Positions 21,396 to 31,215 of a stretch of 64,000 nt of DNA are shown piece after piece. Positions within the stretch are counted from its first letter, which is position 1; every line of letters starts with the position of its first letter. This stretch comes from Nilaparvata lugens (taxonomy: Eukaryota > Arthropoda > Insecta > Hemiptera > Delphacidae). The position numbers and the translations under genes are program-made. Location of the stretch: NCBI RefSeq assembly GCF_014356525.2, contig NC_052507.1:54586657-54650656 (forward strand), written 5' to 3'. The notes beneath the pieces were generated by a model that was given only the letters and a program-made list of their open reading frames with translations, did not search any database and was not told the DNA's origin.

Positions 21396-23377
21396 TTAAT
21401 AAGTATACAGATTGGGATGGCTTTCAGCAAGTGTTGGAGGAAAGAATTAACCTGAATTCACCATTAACAACTGCAGATCAAATAGATGAGGAGCTGGAAA
21501 AATTTGTTACTGATATACAACAGGCAGCCTGGTGTAATACTCCGCAGACTAGGAAACGAAGAACAGTAGGAAATAATTATCCATTGGAAATAAGAGAAAT
21601 GATTGCAGAGAAAAGAAGAGCTAGAAGGAGGTGGCAGCATTCACGTTCTCCTCAAGATAAAAGATTACTGAATACTCTCACACAGGAACTGAAAAGAGAG
21701 ATACAGTTTATTAAAAATGAATCAATCAACAGTTACTTGAGTAATTTGACAGGACAAGGCAACACTGATTACTCACTATGGAAGGCTTCTAAGAAAATAA
21801 AAACACCCATCCAACAAGTTCCCCCTATTAGGAAACTGAATAGACAATGGGCCAAGAATAATGAAGAAAAGGCACAGGCATTTGCTGATCATCTTGTGAA
21901 TGTCTTCCAGCCAAACGTTGCAGCTCAAGAAGATCTAGAAATTGAAGGTAACATCATGCAGGAAAATCAAGAACTAATGAATGTCTCAGTAGAAGAAGTG
22001 AGAAAGGAAATAAAACTTATGAATGCTAAGAAAACTCCAGGATTTGACCTGATAACTGGCTTAGTCCTGAAGCATCTACCAAGGAAAGCACTCATCAAGC
22101 TAACAAACATCCTGAATGCTTCATTCAGACTCAGATTTGTACCAGGAGTCTGGAAAGTAGCTGAAGTTATAATGTTACTCAAGCCAGGAAAAGAACCACA
22201 TGAAGTAGCTTCATACAGACCAATTTCATTGTTACCTGTGTTATCAAAGTTGTTTGAGAGGATATTATTGAGTAGACTCAAGCCAATAATTGAGAGAAAG
22301 CAATTAATTCCTAATCATCAATTTGGTTTCAGAAAAAAACACTCCACAATTGATCAAGTACATAGGATAGTTAATATAATAGAGAAGAGCTTGGAAGAAA
22401 AAAAGGTTTGTTCAGCAGTTTTTCTCGACATAGGGCAAGCTTTTGACAAAGTATGGCATGAGGGACTTCTTTATAAACTGAAGAAAATGCTTCCTAAGCA
22501 ATTTACAGAAATATTGCAATCATATTTGACAGGAAGGTACTTTAGAGTCAAATATGAAGATTCATATTCTGATCTAAGAGAGATAAAAGCAGGAGTTCCG
22601 CAAGGAAGTGTTTTAGGACCAGTCCTTTATCTTCTCTTCACTAGTGATATCCCTAATTTGGAGGAGAATACCACAGCCACGTTCGCAGATGACACCGCCC
22701 TACTAGCAGTAGACAGTGATGTTGGTATTGCAACAGCGAAGCTTCAGAGATCTGTCAACAAGATACAAGACTGGACCAAAAAGTGGAGAATGAAGCTCAA
22801 TGAGGAAAAGTCGATTCATGTTAACTTCACCAACAAGAGAGCTGTGTACCTTCCAATCAACATCAATGGAATTAATATACCACATGAAAATCAAGCTAAA
22901 TACCTAGGTATGACTCTTGATGCTAAGCTTCGCTGGAAAGAGCATGTCAAAAAGAAAAAAGAAGAACTGAACATAAAATACAAGAAATTCTACTGGCTTA
23001 TTGGAAGAAACTCATCACTTTCAATACCAAACAAATTGCTCCTCTACAAGCAGATCTTCAAACCTGTTTGGACCTATGGAATACAACTATGGGGCTGCAC
23101 CAAACAGAGCAACGTCACCATCATACAAAGATTCCAGAACAAGGTGCTCCGAAACATCGTTGATGCTCCCTGGTATGTGCGGAACAGCGACATCCATAGG
23201 GACCTGGGAGTCAACATGGTATCCTGTGAGATTCAAAGGTATGCAGAAAGTCATGAAGAACGGCTCCACCAACACACAAACGTCGAAGCAATCCAGCTGC
23301 TAGACAACGGAGGGTTGGTGCGGAGACTGAAAAGAAGGAAACCATTTGAATTGGTGTGCAGTGAAAGTGGTGTCTAG
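21377..23377 (+). CDS. Jockey ORF2, reverse transcriptase part (frameshifted from endonuclease)
   Basis: An uninterrupted frame of over 650 codons follows the indel near 21375. Boxes in order are [91 protein letters not shown], the catalytic TFADDTALLAV and the thumb AKYLGMTLDAKLRW. The C-terminal domain ends RRKPFELVCSESGV before the TAG. It has no ATG of its own near the start, as expected for the second half of ORF2. The RT copies the element RNA at the nicked target. All catalytic aspartates are present, so repair of one indel would restore the frame in principle; as read, the fused protein is not made. Confidence 0.88.
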   Translation, partial: NNYPTLVNKYTDWDGFQQVLEERINLNSPLTTADQIDEELEKFVTDIQQAAWCNTPQTRKRRTVGNNYPLEIREMIAEKRRARRRWQHSRSPQDKRLLNTLTQELKREIQFIKNESINSYLSNLTGQGNTDYSLWKASKKIKTPIQQVPPIRKLNRQWAKNNEEKAQAFADHLVNVFQPNVAAQEDLEIEGNIMQENQELMNVSVEEVRKEIKLMNAKKTPGFDLITGLVLKHLPRKALIKLTNILNASFRLRFVPGVWKVAEVIMLLKPGKEPHEVASYRPISLLPVLSKLFERILLSRLKPIIERKQLIPNHQFGFRKKHSTIDQVHRIVNIIEKSLEEKKVCSAVFLDIGQAFDKVWHEGLLYKLKKMLPKQFTEILQSYLTGRYFRVKYEDSYSDLREIKAGVPQGSVLGPVLYLLFTSDIPNLEENTTATFADDTALLAVDSDVGIATAKLQRSVNKIQDWTKKWRMKLNEEKSIHVNFTNKRAVYLPININGINIPHENQAKYLGMTLDAKLRWKEHVKKKKEELNIKYKKFYWLIGRNSSLSIPNKLLLYKQIFKPVWTYGIQLWGCTKQSNVTIIQRFQNKVLRNIVDAPWYVRNSDIHRDLGVNMVSCEIQRYAESHEERLHQHTNVEAIQLLDNGGLVRRLKRRKPFELVCSESGV

Positions 23378-23582
23378 TGAAAAAGCAGAGCAGTGATTGA
23401 GTGAAATCTAGCTTAAGTAGTACAGTTAATAGATGTACATAATAATTATTAGTAGGTAGCAGTAAGAAATTCTAAAGAGAGTTTCACTGTAGTCCATATT
23501 ATATACAATTAGTAAATTAGGTTTGATAAAATTTGCTCATTAGTCTCAAGACTAGATAGCAATAGTAATGTGAAAAAAAATG

Positions 23583-24440
23583 AATTGTGGAGTATTACAC
23601 CATGCTGCCTGTTGGATATCAGACATTTTTCGGCACTTTTTTCAAACTCTTAAGGAGTCTATCTAGATTCTAGATATCATCCACTATCTTGATATCATCT
23701 AGATTGGGGGTGGTGGCATTTCTTTCTTCTCTCTCTTCTCCACGTCAGTGGTTCTAGAATTTAAATTCTTTTTGGAGACACATTTTCTACTTTTGGAGAT
23801 GGAGTGCTAAGCTTCCTCTTCTTGGTAGCCCGCTTAGTACGAGTCCTGATCCATTCCGTTTATTTGGCCAATTCTTTCTCATTTGTTGAGTAGTTCTCGG
23901 CTGCTGAGCTGGTAGGCTGTGAGTTATGAATCTTCTTCTCAATATTCAGAAATCTTGCTTCCAAATCCTGCACTTTTTTCAACAGTTCTAAGTTACTCTT
24001 CTCCAATTCCTTCCTCTTCTCATTGGTCTCTTTCCAGGCGATGAAAAGTAACTGCTCGGTTGAAGTTTCGAGTTTATTTAATTTGATATATTTATCCGGT
24101 GAACACTGGATTTCTGATGTATTTAGCATGTTGTTAGTGTCCATACTCTCGTTAGTGGCTCCCTGTTCTCTTTGCTCTTCTGTAGGAATACTAGATGGCT
24201 TCACTAAGTTCGACATATTTTGAAAACATACCTTTCAAACAGCCCTCGTATCAACACTCACGCACACGGAAATGCGAACGTGAGCTCTAGAAAGGCCGCG
24301 AAAAGCAGGTCGCTTTGCTTGCATGAACACCGCGGTCGACGACCGATATTCGATGCAATATTTTTGTTCCACTTTTAATCGCGAACTGCTGACTCACTAC
24401 TTCTTCACTACACTATTACTACTCCACTATACGTCCGTTC
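23583..24440 (-). pseudogene. Jockey 5' piece with ORF1 start and internal deletion
   Basis: On the minus strand from about 24440 there is a 5' UTR similar to that of the full-length jockey (GAAGTAGTGAGTCAGCAGTT is shared), then ORF1 from 24216 (SEIQCSPDKYIKLNKLE, SSAAENYSTNEKELAK). A TAA replaces a glutamate codon at the end of this frame. Near 23640-23620 the sequence jumps from ORF1 (after KSLKKV) straight to ORF2 (DIQQAAWCNTP), skipping about 1.7 kb at a shared GAAAAAT. It then ends against the 3' A-run of the plus-strand element. It is the 5' piece of the composite copy. Confidence 0.75.
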
Positions 24441-25078
24441 TCTACTAGTTCTAACGCAATACTGGGTCAAATATTAGGTCAGAAATCGTTGATAGTGAAA
24501 TCTAAAACGTTATCCTTTCATCAAATTTATTAATATGGCATACTCCAACACGAATCTAATAGGGAATCGAAGTTAGCCACTGAGATCTCTGACCAAATAT
24601 TCGATCGTGTAATAGTTGAATAATGAGGTTAAATATTTTTCCTCTATATGGTACATATATATCACTTTCAAAAACCCTTGATAAAGATCCCTCTTAACTT
24701 TACCGACAAAACAATCATGATTACGATATACTTACAAAAGAAAATTGATTGCCTTCCCAATACACCGCTGCACATAATTTGATAAGAACTCTGTTTCATA
24801 CTACAGGGAAGGGATCCTACCAATACAATTCCAACGGTCATCACAAATATAGAATCAATGAAATTATTCAAACAATCAATCAAGAAAGTTCTTATTGAAA
24901 AAACATTAGGTTAATCTATACACGGTTGCCGAATTCTAATGATAATCATACACAAAACACAATTTGGGGATTTTAGTATGTATTCATTCCTAAATCTCGA
25001 AGCTGTGACATGAATGATTACAAACATGAAACATAGATGTTTGAAAATAATATAATTGACATCACATTGATACTCAAA
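24441..25078. other. Intronic spacer, no gene seen
   Basis: This AT-rich stretch lies between the jockey stack and duplication B. I find no domain, terminal repeat or RNA gene. Confidence 0.4.
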
Positions 25079-25855
25079 TTTGGTGTGGACCTAACCAATA
25101 CCTACTATTAATTAACAGTAATAGTTAATTTGGCCTTACTATGTAAAAATTGTGAAATAAATAAACAGTAGCCTACTTACTAGTCGGGAACCTAAGGTCA
25201 CTGGATTCGACAGTCGCTATATTGTTGGATACCCTTTTCGTAAAGCGTACAGGTTCCCCATTCTTAAGCCAGGTGACAGTTGGATTTGGATATCCTCCCA
25301 CATGGCAATTCAACTCAACTATTGAACCGACTTTAGCCACTCCATTGAATCTGCGTGGATTGAGTTTTGCTGATGCAGGCTTATTTTCTGAAATAACACC
25401 AATATCAATCAATAATATAACACACCAAACACCAATAACTCAGTTTCTTTGTATTAAAGGGAAGTTTTTTAAATAATTCAAAATTCTTAACACTTAAAAG
25501 TGAGTAGCCCAAAGGGCCAAAACGTCACAAACACTTTTATTATTATTTGTGAGTAAAACGTTACATATCATTTATCAAACATTTTTGACAAACTAATATC
25601 TTTTGTTATACCATTATCAATCTCTATTGTGAGGTATTAGTAGTAAGAAAGGAAGGAGAAGAGAGGATATAGGAACATAGGCTAAGGAGGACCTGAGGGA
25701 TAGAGGATTAACAATGAAAATGAAGAAAGCAGAAATCAATTAGCTCGAATAGTCTGTGATAAGTGAACCAAGCTTGATGAGGTGTCCGTTTTTATCCAGT
25801 TATTTGGTTTTTGACGCACTTTCACAATGAGCGCGAAGGTGGAGGAAACTGAAGT
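25079..25855. repeat. Direct duplication B, left copy
   Basis: The sequence from TTTGGTGTGGACCTAACC to GTGGAGGAAACTGA is repeated at 31476-32252 with very few changes. It contains the first Ig half-exon and about 470 bp upstream of it. The viral fragment and its tandem repeats lie between the two copies. Confidence 0.9.
25181..25387 (-). CDS. First half of an Ig domain, exon copy 1 (Hig/Hasp-like gene)
   Basis: A 207-nt exon lies between the acceptor ATTTCAG and the donor GTAAGT, phase 1 at both ends. It encodes NKPASAKLNPRRF, VGSIVELNCHVGGYPNPT and VTWLKNGEPVRF: the B-strand cysteine and the invariant core tryptophan of an immunoglobulin fold. With the 123-nt exon at 13148 or 9733 it makes one whole Ig domain. 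The protein is predicted to be extracellular. The exon at 31580-31786 encodes the same protein sequence with four silent changes. This copy is nearer the second-half exons but separated from them by about 12 kb of nested transposons. Confidence 0.7.
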
Positions 25856-25984
25856 AGATAAGATTTGATACTTTGGACGGGTTTTTTTGCTCGAAATCCC
25901 CTCCCCCCTCTCACCCCTCGTCCATCTCGCCTCCCCTTCCCCCCGCCCGCAGGGTGGGGCGTGTTCTAAAAATAGATTTCCCCT

Positions 25985-26210
25985 TCCCCCTGCCCAGTGG
26001 AGGTGAGGGGGTTGAAAAGAGAGAGATATATCTTTCTCTCTCTCTCTCTCCCCTTCCCCTTGTCCAGTGGTGGTGAAAGGGTTGGAAAGAGAGAGATATA
26101 TCTTTCTCTCTCTCTCTTTCTCTCCCCTTCCCATTGTCCAGTGGAGGTGAGGGGGTTGAAAAGAGATATCTCTCTCTCTCTCTCTCCCCTTCCCCTTGCC
26201 CAGGTGAGGG
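25985..26210. repeat. Tandem repeat, CCCTTCCCC/GAGAGATATATC unit
   Basis: About three copies of a 70-77-bp unit occur, each with CCCCTTCCCC, a CCAGTGG(A/T)GGTGA core, AAAGAGAGAGATATATCT and a CT run. The motif GAGAGATATATCT also appears at about 31177-31189, on the far side of the viral genes. No coding is seen. Confidence 0.6.
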
Positions 26211-26249
26211 AAAAAAAATTCCCTTTTAGGAGGAAAAATTCCCTCTCTA

Positions 26250-26645
26250 TACTGACAGATTAAAGTGAATCCATATTTCTACATCTAATGCTATACTGAC
26301 AAATTAAAGTGAATGCTAGATGAGGGAAAAAATCTCTTTGAGAGGGAAAAATTCCCTCTCTATACTGTCAAATTAAAGTGAATCCATAAAAAATTCTCTA
26401 CTGTCAAATTAAAGTGAATCCATTCTCAAATTCTCTACTGTCAAATTAAAGTGAATCCATATTACTACATCTATACTGACAGATTAAAGTGAATCCATAT
26501 TTCTACATCTAATGCTATACTGACAAATTAAAGTGAATGCTAGATGAGAGAAAAAATCTCTTTGAGAGGGAAAAATTCCCTTGGTGACAGATTAAAGTGA
26601 ATCCATATTTCTAATGCTATACTGACAGATTGAAGTGAATTAAGA
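26250..26645. repeat. Nine copies of a 20-nt motif, irregularly spaced
   Basis: The motif CTG(A/T)CA(A/G)ATTAAAGTGAAT occurs about nine times between 26252 and 26640 at spacings of 33 to 72 bp. Longer blocks with GAGAGGGAAAAATTCCCT are also repeated. The function is unknown. It could be a regulatory array or plain tandem expansion. Confidence 0.6.
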
Positions 26646-26831
26646 AATTCTCTCTCTCTCTCACATCTTACGAGGGCTCATGATGTTTAATGGCAGACTC
26701 AAGAGAGAGGAGGATACGCCCCCCCCCTTGCTTCTCACAAGCAGCAGACGGCTCTAGGCAGATGTAGCATGTGCTTTCTCCTTCTTTTACTTGCTCCATC
26801 TCTTACCCTCACCCTTCTAAATTCCTTCTCT

Positions 26832-27028
26832 ATTACAAAAGGTGAGTGAAGGAGACAAGCGTTAACTAACTTCCATTTTGATCGAGCGTTCCTATACTGT
26901 ACTAGTGAAACGCTTCTCTCTGACTCCAGCATTACAAAAGGTGAGTGAAGGAGACAAGCGTTAACTAACTTCCATTTTGATCGAGCGTTCCTATACTGTA
27001 CTAGTGAAACGCTTCTCTCTGTCCAGAG
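26832..27028. repeat. Two tandem 99-bp units
   Basis: The unit ATTACAAAAGGTGAGTGAAG through CGCTTCTCTCTG is present twice, at 26832 and 26931, almost identical. No coding is seen. Confidence 0.7.
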
Positions 27029-27250
27029 TTACGAAAGGCTAGAGAATTCAAACCGTAGACGCGTGCACTCGCTCGTGACCGTCTCCCTTGTCTTGACACA
27101 TGTGCTCTGCAAGGTTCCTCTAGAATAACTCCTGCATCGAAAACCGTTACATTCCATTACATGAAAAAATGTCTAAATCGATTTATCATCTGTGACATGT
27201 GTTTACCCGTTAAAGTTACTTCACTCTCTCTCATAATATGTCATCCTTTT

Positions 27251-27660
27251 ACAAGATTTATGCAAAAACCGATATAGTCAAAAATGTCTAGACTGAAATT
27301 TGAAGCAGCAGGTGTTTAAGTTCATTATAGTTCACTCTCTCTCACGCAAGTGTTTACAAGATTTATGCAATCAATCATAGTCAAAAATGTCTAGGCTGAA
27401 ATTTGAAGCAGCAGGTGTTTAAATACTTCACTCTCTCTCACGCAAGTGTTTACAAGATTTATGCAATCAATCATAGTCAAAAATGTCTAGACTGAAATTT
27501 GAAGCAGCAGGTGTTTAAATACTTCACTCTCCCATAATATCTCATCCTTTTACAAGATTTATACAATCAATCATAGTCAAAAATGTCTAGACTGAAATTT
27601 GAAGCAGCATGTGTTAAAGTTCACTCTCTCTCTCACGCAAGTGTTTACAAGATTTTATGT
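27251..27660. repeat. Four-unit tandem repeat of about 95-105 bp
   Basis: Units start with ACAAGATTTATGCAATCAAT at 27251, 27356, 27452 and 27552, with a partial fifth at 27647. Each contains GTCTAGACTGAAATTTGAAG. The array ends about 60 bp before the first viral gene and may be the end region of the viral element or host repeat. Confidence 0.65.
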
Positions 27661-27717
27661 TTTCGGCGCCAATATAAAGTCTTTATATTGGGCCAGATCC
27701 ATTTTTTCTGTAATAAT

Positions 27718-28637
27718 TTACACTATCTGATTTTCTGTAAGGTTATGCTGTTTGGCTTCAATCCAGTTCATGTGAAAACTAACCCGGGCATAGTTGGATA
27801 CAATGTCCAGGGCCACTCTGTGGATGAATAAATTTAGATAGTCTATGAATGGAGCCGAACATTGCAGTCTCATGACAGTACCCTCTTCCGAATTTTTAAT
27901 TGCCTCAGCTATTTCATCACGAACGCTTTTCACAGCAACTCCCATCTCGTTTTTCTTAATAAAATCTCCTATATCATTTTTAGTTGCATACTTTTCTGCA
28001 ATTTGCTTAATTAGAATAGCAATAGCATCTTTTGTAATGAATTGTTCAATAACCTCCATAATATTAGCTTTTATTGCACTCGCCATTTCAGATAATCGTT
28101 TTTCAAACTCTTCCTTTGTTAATGAAGAACTAGTCAATTTCTGCAAAGCAGATTCTAAATATTGCTTATCAATTGGCGATGGATGTGTTTCATTTACTTT
28201 ACTAAAAATTTCTGTACTAAGCTGTTTTAATTTAGTATTGAGATTCTTAATTTTATCCGATAAGCTTTATCAACTTTATCGTTGTTAATACTGAGCAACT
28301 GAGATGAAAAGCTGTCTGTTAAAGTTTTCACTTCTCCTAGAGCAGATTCTAAAGTTAGAGTTCTCTCTGCAATAGCTTTATCGATATTAGCACTGAAATT
28401 TTGTAATGAACTTAGAATATGTTCTCTTTCAATTATGCTCACTCCAATATTCTTTGTATTTTCCGAAACGAGTTTGGTTATTTGCAAATCTAAATAAAAT
28501 TTCACAGCTTCACTGATTCCTTGTTGATTTATCGATTCGATTATTTTCTGTGTTATCGAGTCAATATCACACGTAAGATTAGCAACAGCAGGTCCAGCAC
28601 TACCCGTATCAATTCGACCGAATCGATGTAGAGTCAT
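27718..28637 (-). pseudogene. Coiled-coil fibre-like viral protein, frameshifted
   Basis: ATG at 28637 opens a frame with MTLHRFGRIDTG and a long helical, heptad-rich stretch, ending at 28227. The homologous continuation lies in another frame and ends at 27718. One indel near 28260-28275 breaks the gene. The intact protein would be about 300 residues: mostly coiled coil, with repeated KLTxSSL and FEKRLSEMASAIK-type heptads, and a more compact C-terminal end. This shape resembles trimeric fibre or spike proteins of Polinton/adintovirus-like elements, but I cannot assign a family. The start is only 8 bp from the stop of the upstream gene. Confidence 0.5.
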
Positions 28638-28644
28638 CGTAACA

Positions 28645-29555
28645 CTAAACAATTAGTTTTGCTTCTTTTAGCTCTTCAATTATAGACGTGATCTCAATAT
28701 CATGCCCGGTGTTGCCAGAAGCTTTTGAGGAATAGAGTAAATTTAATCTTTCCACTAATTCGTCAAAATTATCAAAGTATTGATAAATTCTATCATGAGA
28801 ATTATTTTTTGCAAATTTCAATAAACCCCACCCCTTCTTTTTACTAATTTTTTTACTGGGAAATAACTTTTGAATCATTTGCGATTTAATTCCCTGATTT
28901 CGTTTAACATAGCCTCTTTGATCTAAATGTATGCCTGTAAGTGTTAAGATTTTTTATACTTATCCAGATCTCTCTGATTATAAAGATTCGAGTTTGGTCT
29001 CGCACTGAATAATAGCTCAAGTAGACCATGTGTTAAACGAAATCTTTCATTATTAATATCTATATAACCGTTATCGAATATTACTTGCTGATTTCCAATA
29101 TAATACACGTCATCTTTAGAATTGTATGAAATTCCATAACTGATTGAATTATTCAATTTTTCCGCATGAAACGTTTTTAGATATTGTGACAGCACATCAT
29201 CGTTTCTGCTAGAACCAAGTAAACTGTTTTCAAATTTAGTCGAGCTTAAAAAATTGTCTGTTGAACTCTCATAACTCTGCTCATCCTCCTCCTCATTATC
29301 ATCAATTTCCATACTCTGTTCCTCTTTTACTTCTTCCTTTTTTGGTTTTACACCAGAGTGTGAGAATTTGTTTTTTCCCAGTTCAATTATAGGTTCTATC
29401 AATGGTGATAGAGTTTTCCTATTGTATTCCTCCGATCGCCTTTCAAAATTGACTAAGCTTTAATGCTTGTCTCTAATTACTTTTCTCAATTTCTTAATCT
29501 TTTCGATTAAACCAACGTTCTTTCTATTCAGTTTTCTGCTGCTGTATGACAACAT
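28645..29555 (-). pseudogene. Polinton-associated protein (DUF8207-like), two frameshifts
   Basis: From ATG 29555 the first ~30 codons are basic. A frameshift near 29460 follows, then an acidic linker (EIDDNEEEDEQ) and a conserved core with ISYGISYNSKDDVYYIG and LTHGLLELLFSARPN. A second frameshift occurs in an A-run near 28965, and the frame 28878-28645 carries KKGWGLLKF and SGNTGHDIEITSIIEEL. I recall this combination (YGI...IG box, GL-EL box, G-TGH-NEI box) as a family common beside the Polinton ATPase in arthropod genomes, possibly catalogued as DUF8207. The function is unknown. ATG 29555 is 22 bp after the ATPase stop. Confidence 0.6.
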
Positions 29556-29576
29556 GACTGCACAAAGAATTAATCT

Positions 29577-30260
29577 CTACTGAACGGTAAGAAACGTATC
29601 GAGCGAATCTCGGTACTTACCGCTATTAATTCCGCACTCGCTCATAATAGTTACAAAATTATGAGGTTTACGATTCCAAACTGTATGACAAAGTTTAACG
29701 AAATCTTTATAAGAAATATCCCCTCCAACATGATCTCTGTGAATTAATTTCAGATTCAATAAATCTATCTTGAAGATTATAATCATATTTGCATTGTCCC
29801 TAGTGAAATGTTTCTGTGTAGCTTCATAACTCTGAATTAAATATGCAGTGTCAATATTTCGATGTCGTCCCATAGTAAAATATTCTCTTATCTGTGGGAC
29901 ATTGCTCAGTTGTAAGTCATCAAAAATTACTAAGCTATATTCAGGGATACGGTTCGGATGGGGAATTTGGCTCACATCCTCTTTCATGTGAAATCCAATA
30001 TTTTTCAAACCTGCAAATACCTTCCTGAGAAAAACATATTTTGCTTGATATAAGCTCTTGCTAAATAAGTAAATGTGCTTAAATCTTAAGCCATTTTCAG
30101 CAAATACTAAATTAAATAAGAGATTTGTTTTTCCTCCAGCACTGGGAGAAATAATTAACATTCTTGCATTATGAGGAAGTAAGTCTCCATTTTTACAAAA
30201 TGCAGGCTTTTCTTTATCTGTAATTAATTTATCAAAGTTAACAATTGGTATTTGACTCAT
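29577..30260 (-). CDS. A32-like DNA-packaging ATPase (FtsK/HerA type)
   Basis: An intact frame of 227 codons runs from ATG 30260 (MSQIPIVNFDKLI); an in-frame ATG at 30332 is possible but less likely. The Walker A loop ISPSAGGKTNLLFN is at about residues 34-47. Walker B YSLVIFDDLQL is near residues 107-117. A conserved GRHRNIDTAYLIQSYE segment follows, then RDNANMIIIFK, the arginine/sensor region typical of Maverick/Polinton and adintovirus ATPases. In viruses of this group the enzyme pumps DNA into the capsid. This is the only viral gene here without a visible break. Its neighbours are the Polinton-type protein downstream and a divergent BIR-like ORF upstream. Confidence 0.85.
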   Translation of the reverse strand: MSQIPIVNFDKLITDKEKPAFCKNGDLLPHNARMLIISPSAGGKTNLLFNLVFAENGLRFKHIYLFSKSLYQAKYVFLRKVFAGLKNIGFHMKEDVSQIPHPNRIPEYSLVIFDDLQLSNVPQIREYFTMGRHRNIDTAYLIQSYEATQKHFTRDNANMIIIFKIDLLNLKLIHRDHVGGDISYKDFVKLCHTVWNRKPHNFVTIMSECGINSGKYRDSLDTFLTVQ

Positions 30261-30490
30261 GATTACAAACGTACAGAACGTGATCTGATAAGGAACTGAT
30301 AAGTTATCAGGGAGGAGGGTGAGCCACCACATGGGTCGACAGACGCTCGCTCGCTCCCTCCCACTGATAGAAGTTTCTCACTTCAACTGACCCTCTCTTT
30401 CCCACACCCTCTTCACGAAGAAAAATAAGACCACATTCTCGCTGTGCTTTATTCTCTGCGCAACATTATAATTCTTTGTTGTTTAAAAAT
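30261..30490. promoter_or_regulatory. Divergent intergenic region between ATPase and BIR-like ORF
   Basis: About 230 bp separate the oppositely transcribed ATPase and BIR-like genes, so promoters for both should lie here. It includes GC-rich stretches (GACGCTCGCTCGCTCCCTCC) and CATTATAATTC near 30463-30473, which is TATA-like for the plus gene. No motif is certain. Confidence 0.35.
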
Positions 30491-30736
30491 ATGTATCAAA
30501 CAAATAATTTCTTGTGCGAAAACAATCGAATGCAAAGTATGAAAATGGCGCCGATGTACATAAATTCACAGAAAAGAAACTTTGCTCGTTATGGATTCTT
30601 CTACAACGGAAAGGATCTACAATGTGTTTATTGCTTACATGCATTGAGACTGCATAAAGCACGTACATGTTGTCTCTCGTCAATTAATGAAGAAAGACCA
30701 CTTAATTACTCTATAATAGTTCCTGCCTACACTTAG
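30491..30736 (+). CDS. Short BIR-like protein (IAP family resemblance)
   Basis: An 81-codon frame starts at ATG 30491. Residues about 28-45 read SQKRNFARYGFFYNGKD, followed by CVYCLHALRLHKA. This resembles the start of a baculovirus IAP repeat (F-A..GF-Y-G...C.YC...L). The second half of the BIR zinc site (H and the final C) is not in its normal place; TCC follows instead. It is either a truncated or a divergent BIR. In insect viruses such domains bind caspases or IAP antagonists. The gene stands first on the plus strand of the viral block. Confidence in the family is moderate to low. Confidence 0.4.
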   Translation: MYQTNNFLCENNRMQSMKMAPMYINSQKRNFARYGFFYNGKDLQCVYCLHALRLHKARTCCLSSINEERPLNYSIIVPAYT

Positions 30737-30758
30737 TTTTGTTCATTCGCTCAACAAG

Positions 30759-31094
30759 ATGGATTCGAGAAAGTGGTTGGCTGCTGACAACGAATTGGAA
30801 GTGAGGTTAAAAAACTGTATTGATTGGTACGATGAGTGTGAAAGTGCAATTAGGAAATCAACTCCTGAAAATTATAGTTTGGCGAAACAATTGAAAGACA
30901 TTTTTCTAAGCACGGTTAATTTAAATGACATAAGAGACTATCTATGTTATTATCATCCTCATAATTTGTGTATAGATAAGCTAATTAAAATTGAAGATGA
31001 AATTATGAATAGTTGTGCTGCTGACGTTTTCTGCCTTCAAATGATTTTTCATTCCAATATCCCATTCATGATTTTTAGTTTAGTTGCTGCTTAG
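30759..31094 (+). CDS. Unknown viral-block protein, 111 codons
   Basis: ATG 30759 opens an intact frame 22 bp after the BIR-like stop. It begins MDSRKWLAADNELEVRLKN and contains IDWYDECESAIRK and IRDYLCYYHPHNLCIDKL, ending with a hydrophobic tail. It has about seven cysteines but no motif that I recognise. Close spacing and shared strand suggest co-expression with the BIR-like ORF. It could be an accessory gene of the endogenous virus. Confidence 0.45.
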   Translation: MDSRKWLAADNELEVRLKNCIDWYDECESAIRKSTPENYSLAKQLKDIFLSTVNLNDIRDYLCYYHPHNLCIDKLIKIEDEIMNSCAADVFCLQMIFHSNIPFMIFSLVAA

Positions 31095-31215
31095 AGCTAG
31101 ACCTGACAACACGTGTGGGGTGATCTTTTTTATACAGACACGAGCCCCTATAACACGTGCATCTCATCAATTTAGAAAGAGAGATATATCTGTCTCTATC
31201 CTCCTCATCTGACAC

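Larger units (their letters stand above)
18997..23582 (+). mobile_element. Near-complete jockey retrotransposon
   Basis: A ~4.6-kb plus-strand element contains a 5' UTR (18997-19221), ORF1, ORF2 and a 3' UTR ending in an A-run at about 23573-23580. Its first bases (TGCAGACGTACTCGTAGTG) follow directly on the composite jockey copy. Its last bases abut another piece of the same composite copy, so it inserted into it. Only one disabling frameshift is visible. The absence of multiple stops makes this the youngest retroelement in the window. Confidence 0.85.
14274..24440 (-). mobile_element. Composite minus-strand jockey copy split by two nested insertions
   Basis: One diverged jockey copy can be followed from its 5' end (about 24440) to its A-run (minus strand, about 14280-14274). 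It is interrupted by a plus-strand jockey (18997-23582) and by non-LTR element B (15141-18142). The three remaining pieces are 24440-23583, 18996-18143 and 15140-14274. At the 15140/18143 break the sequence runs from ...ATTACTGT to ...ACTGTCTACTG, which joins correctly when element B is removed. The whole stack lies in the intron between the Ig half-exons. Confidence 0.75.
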
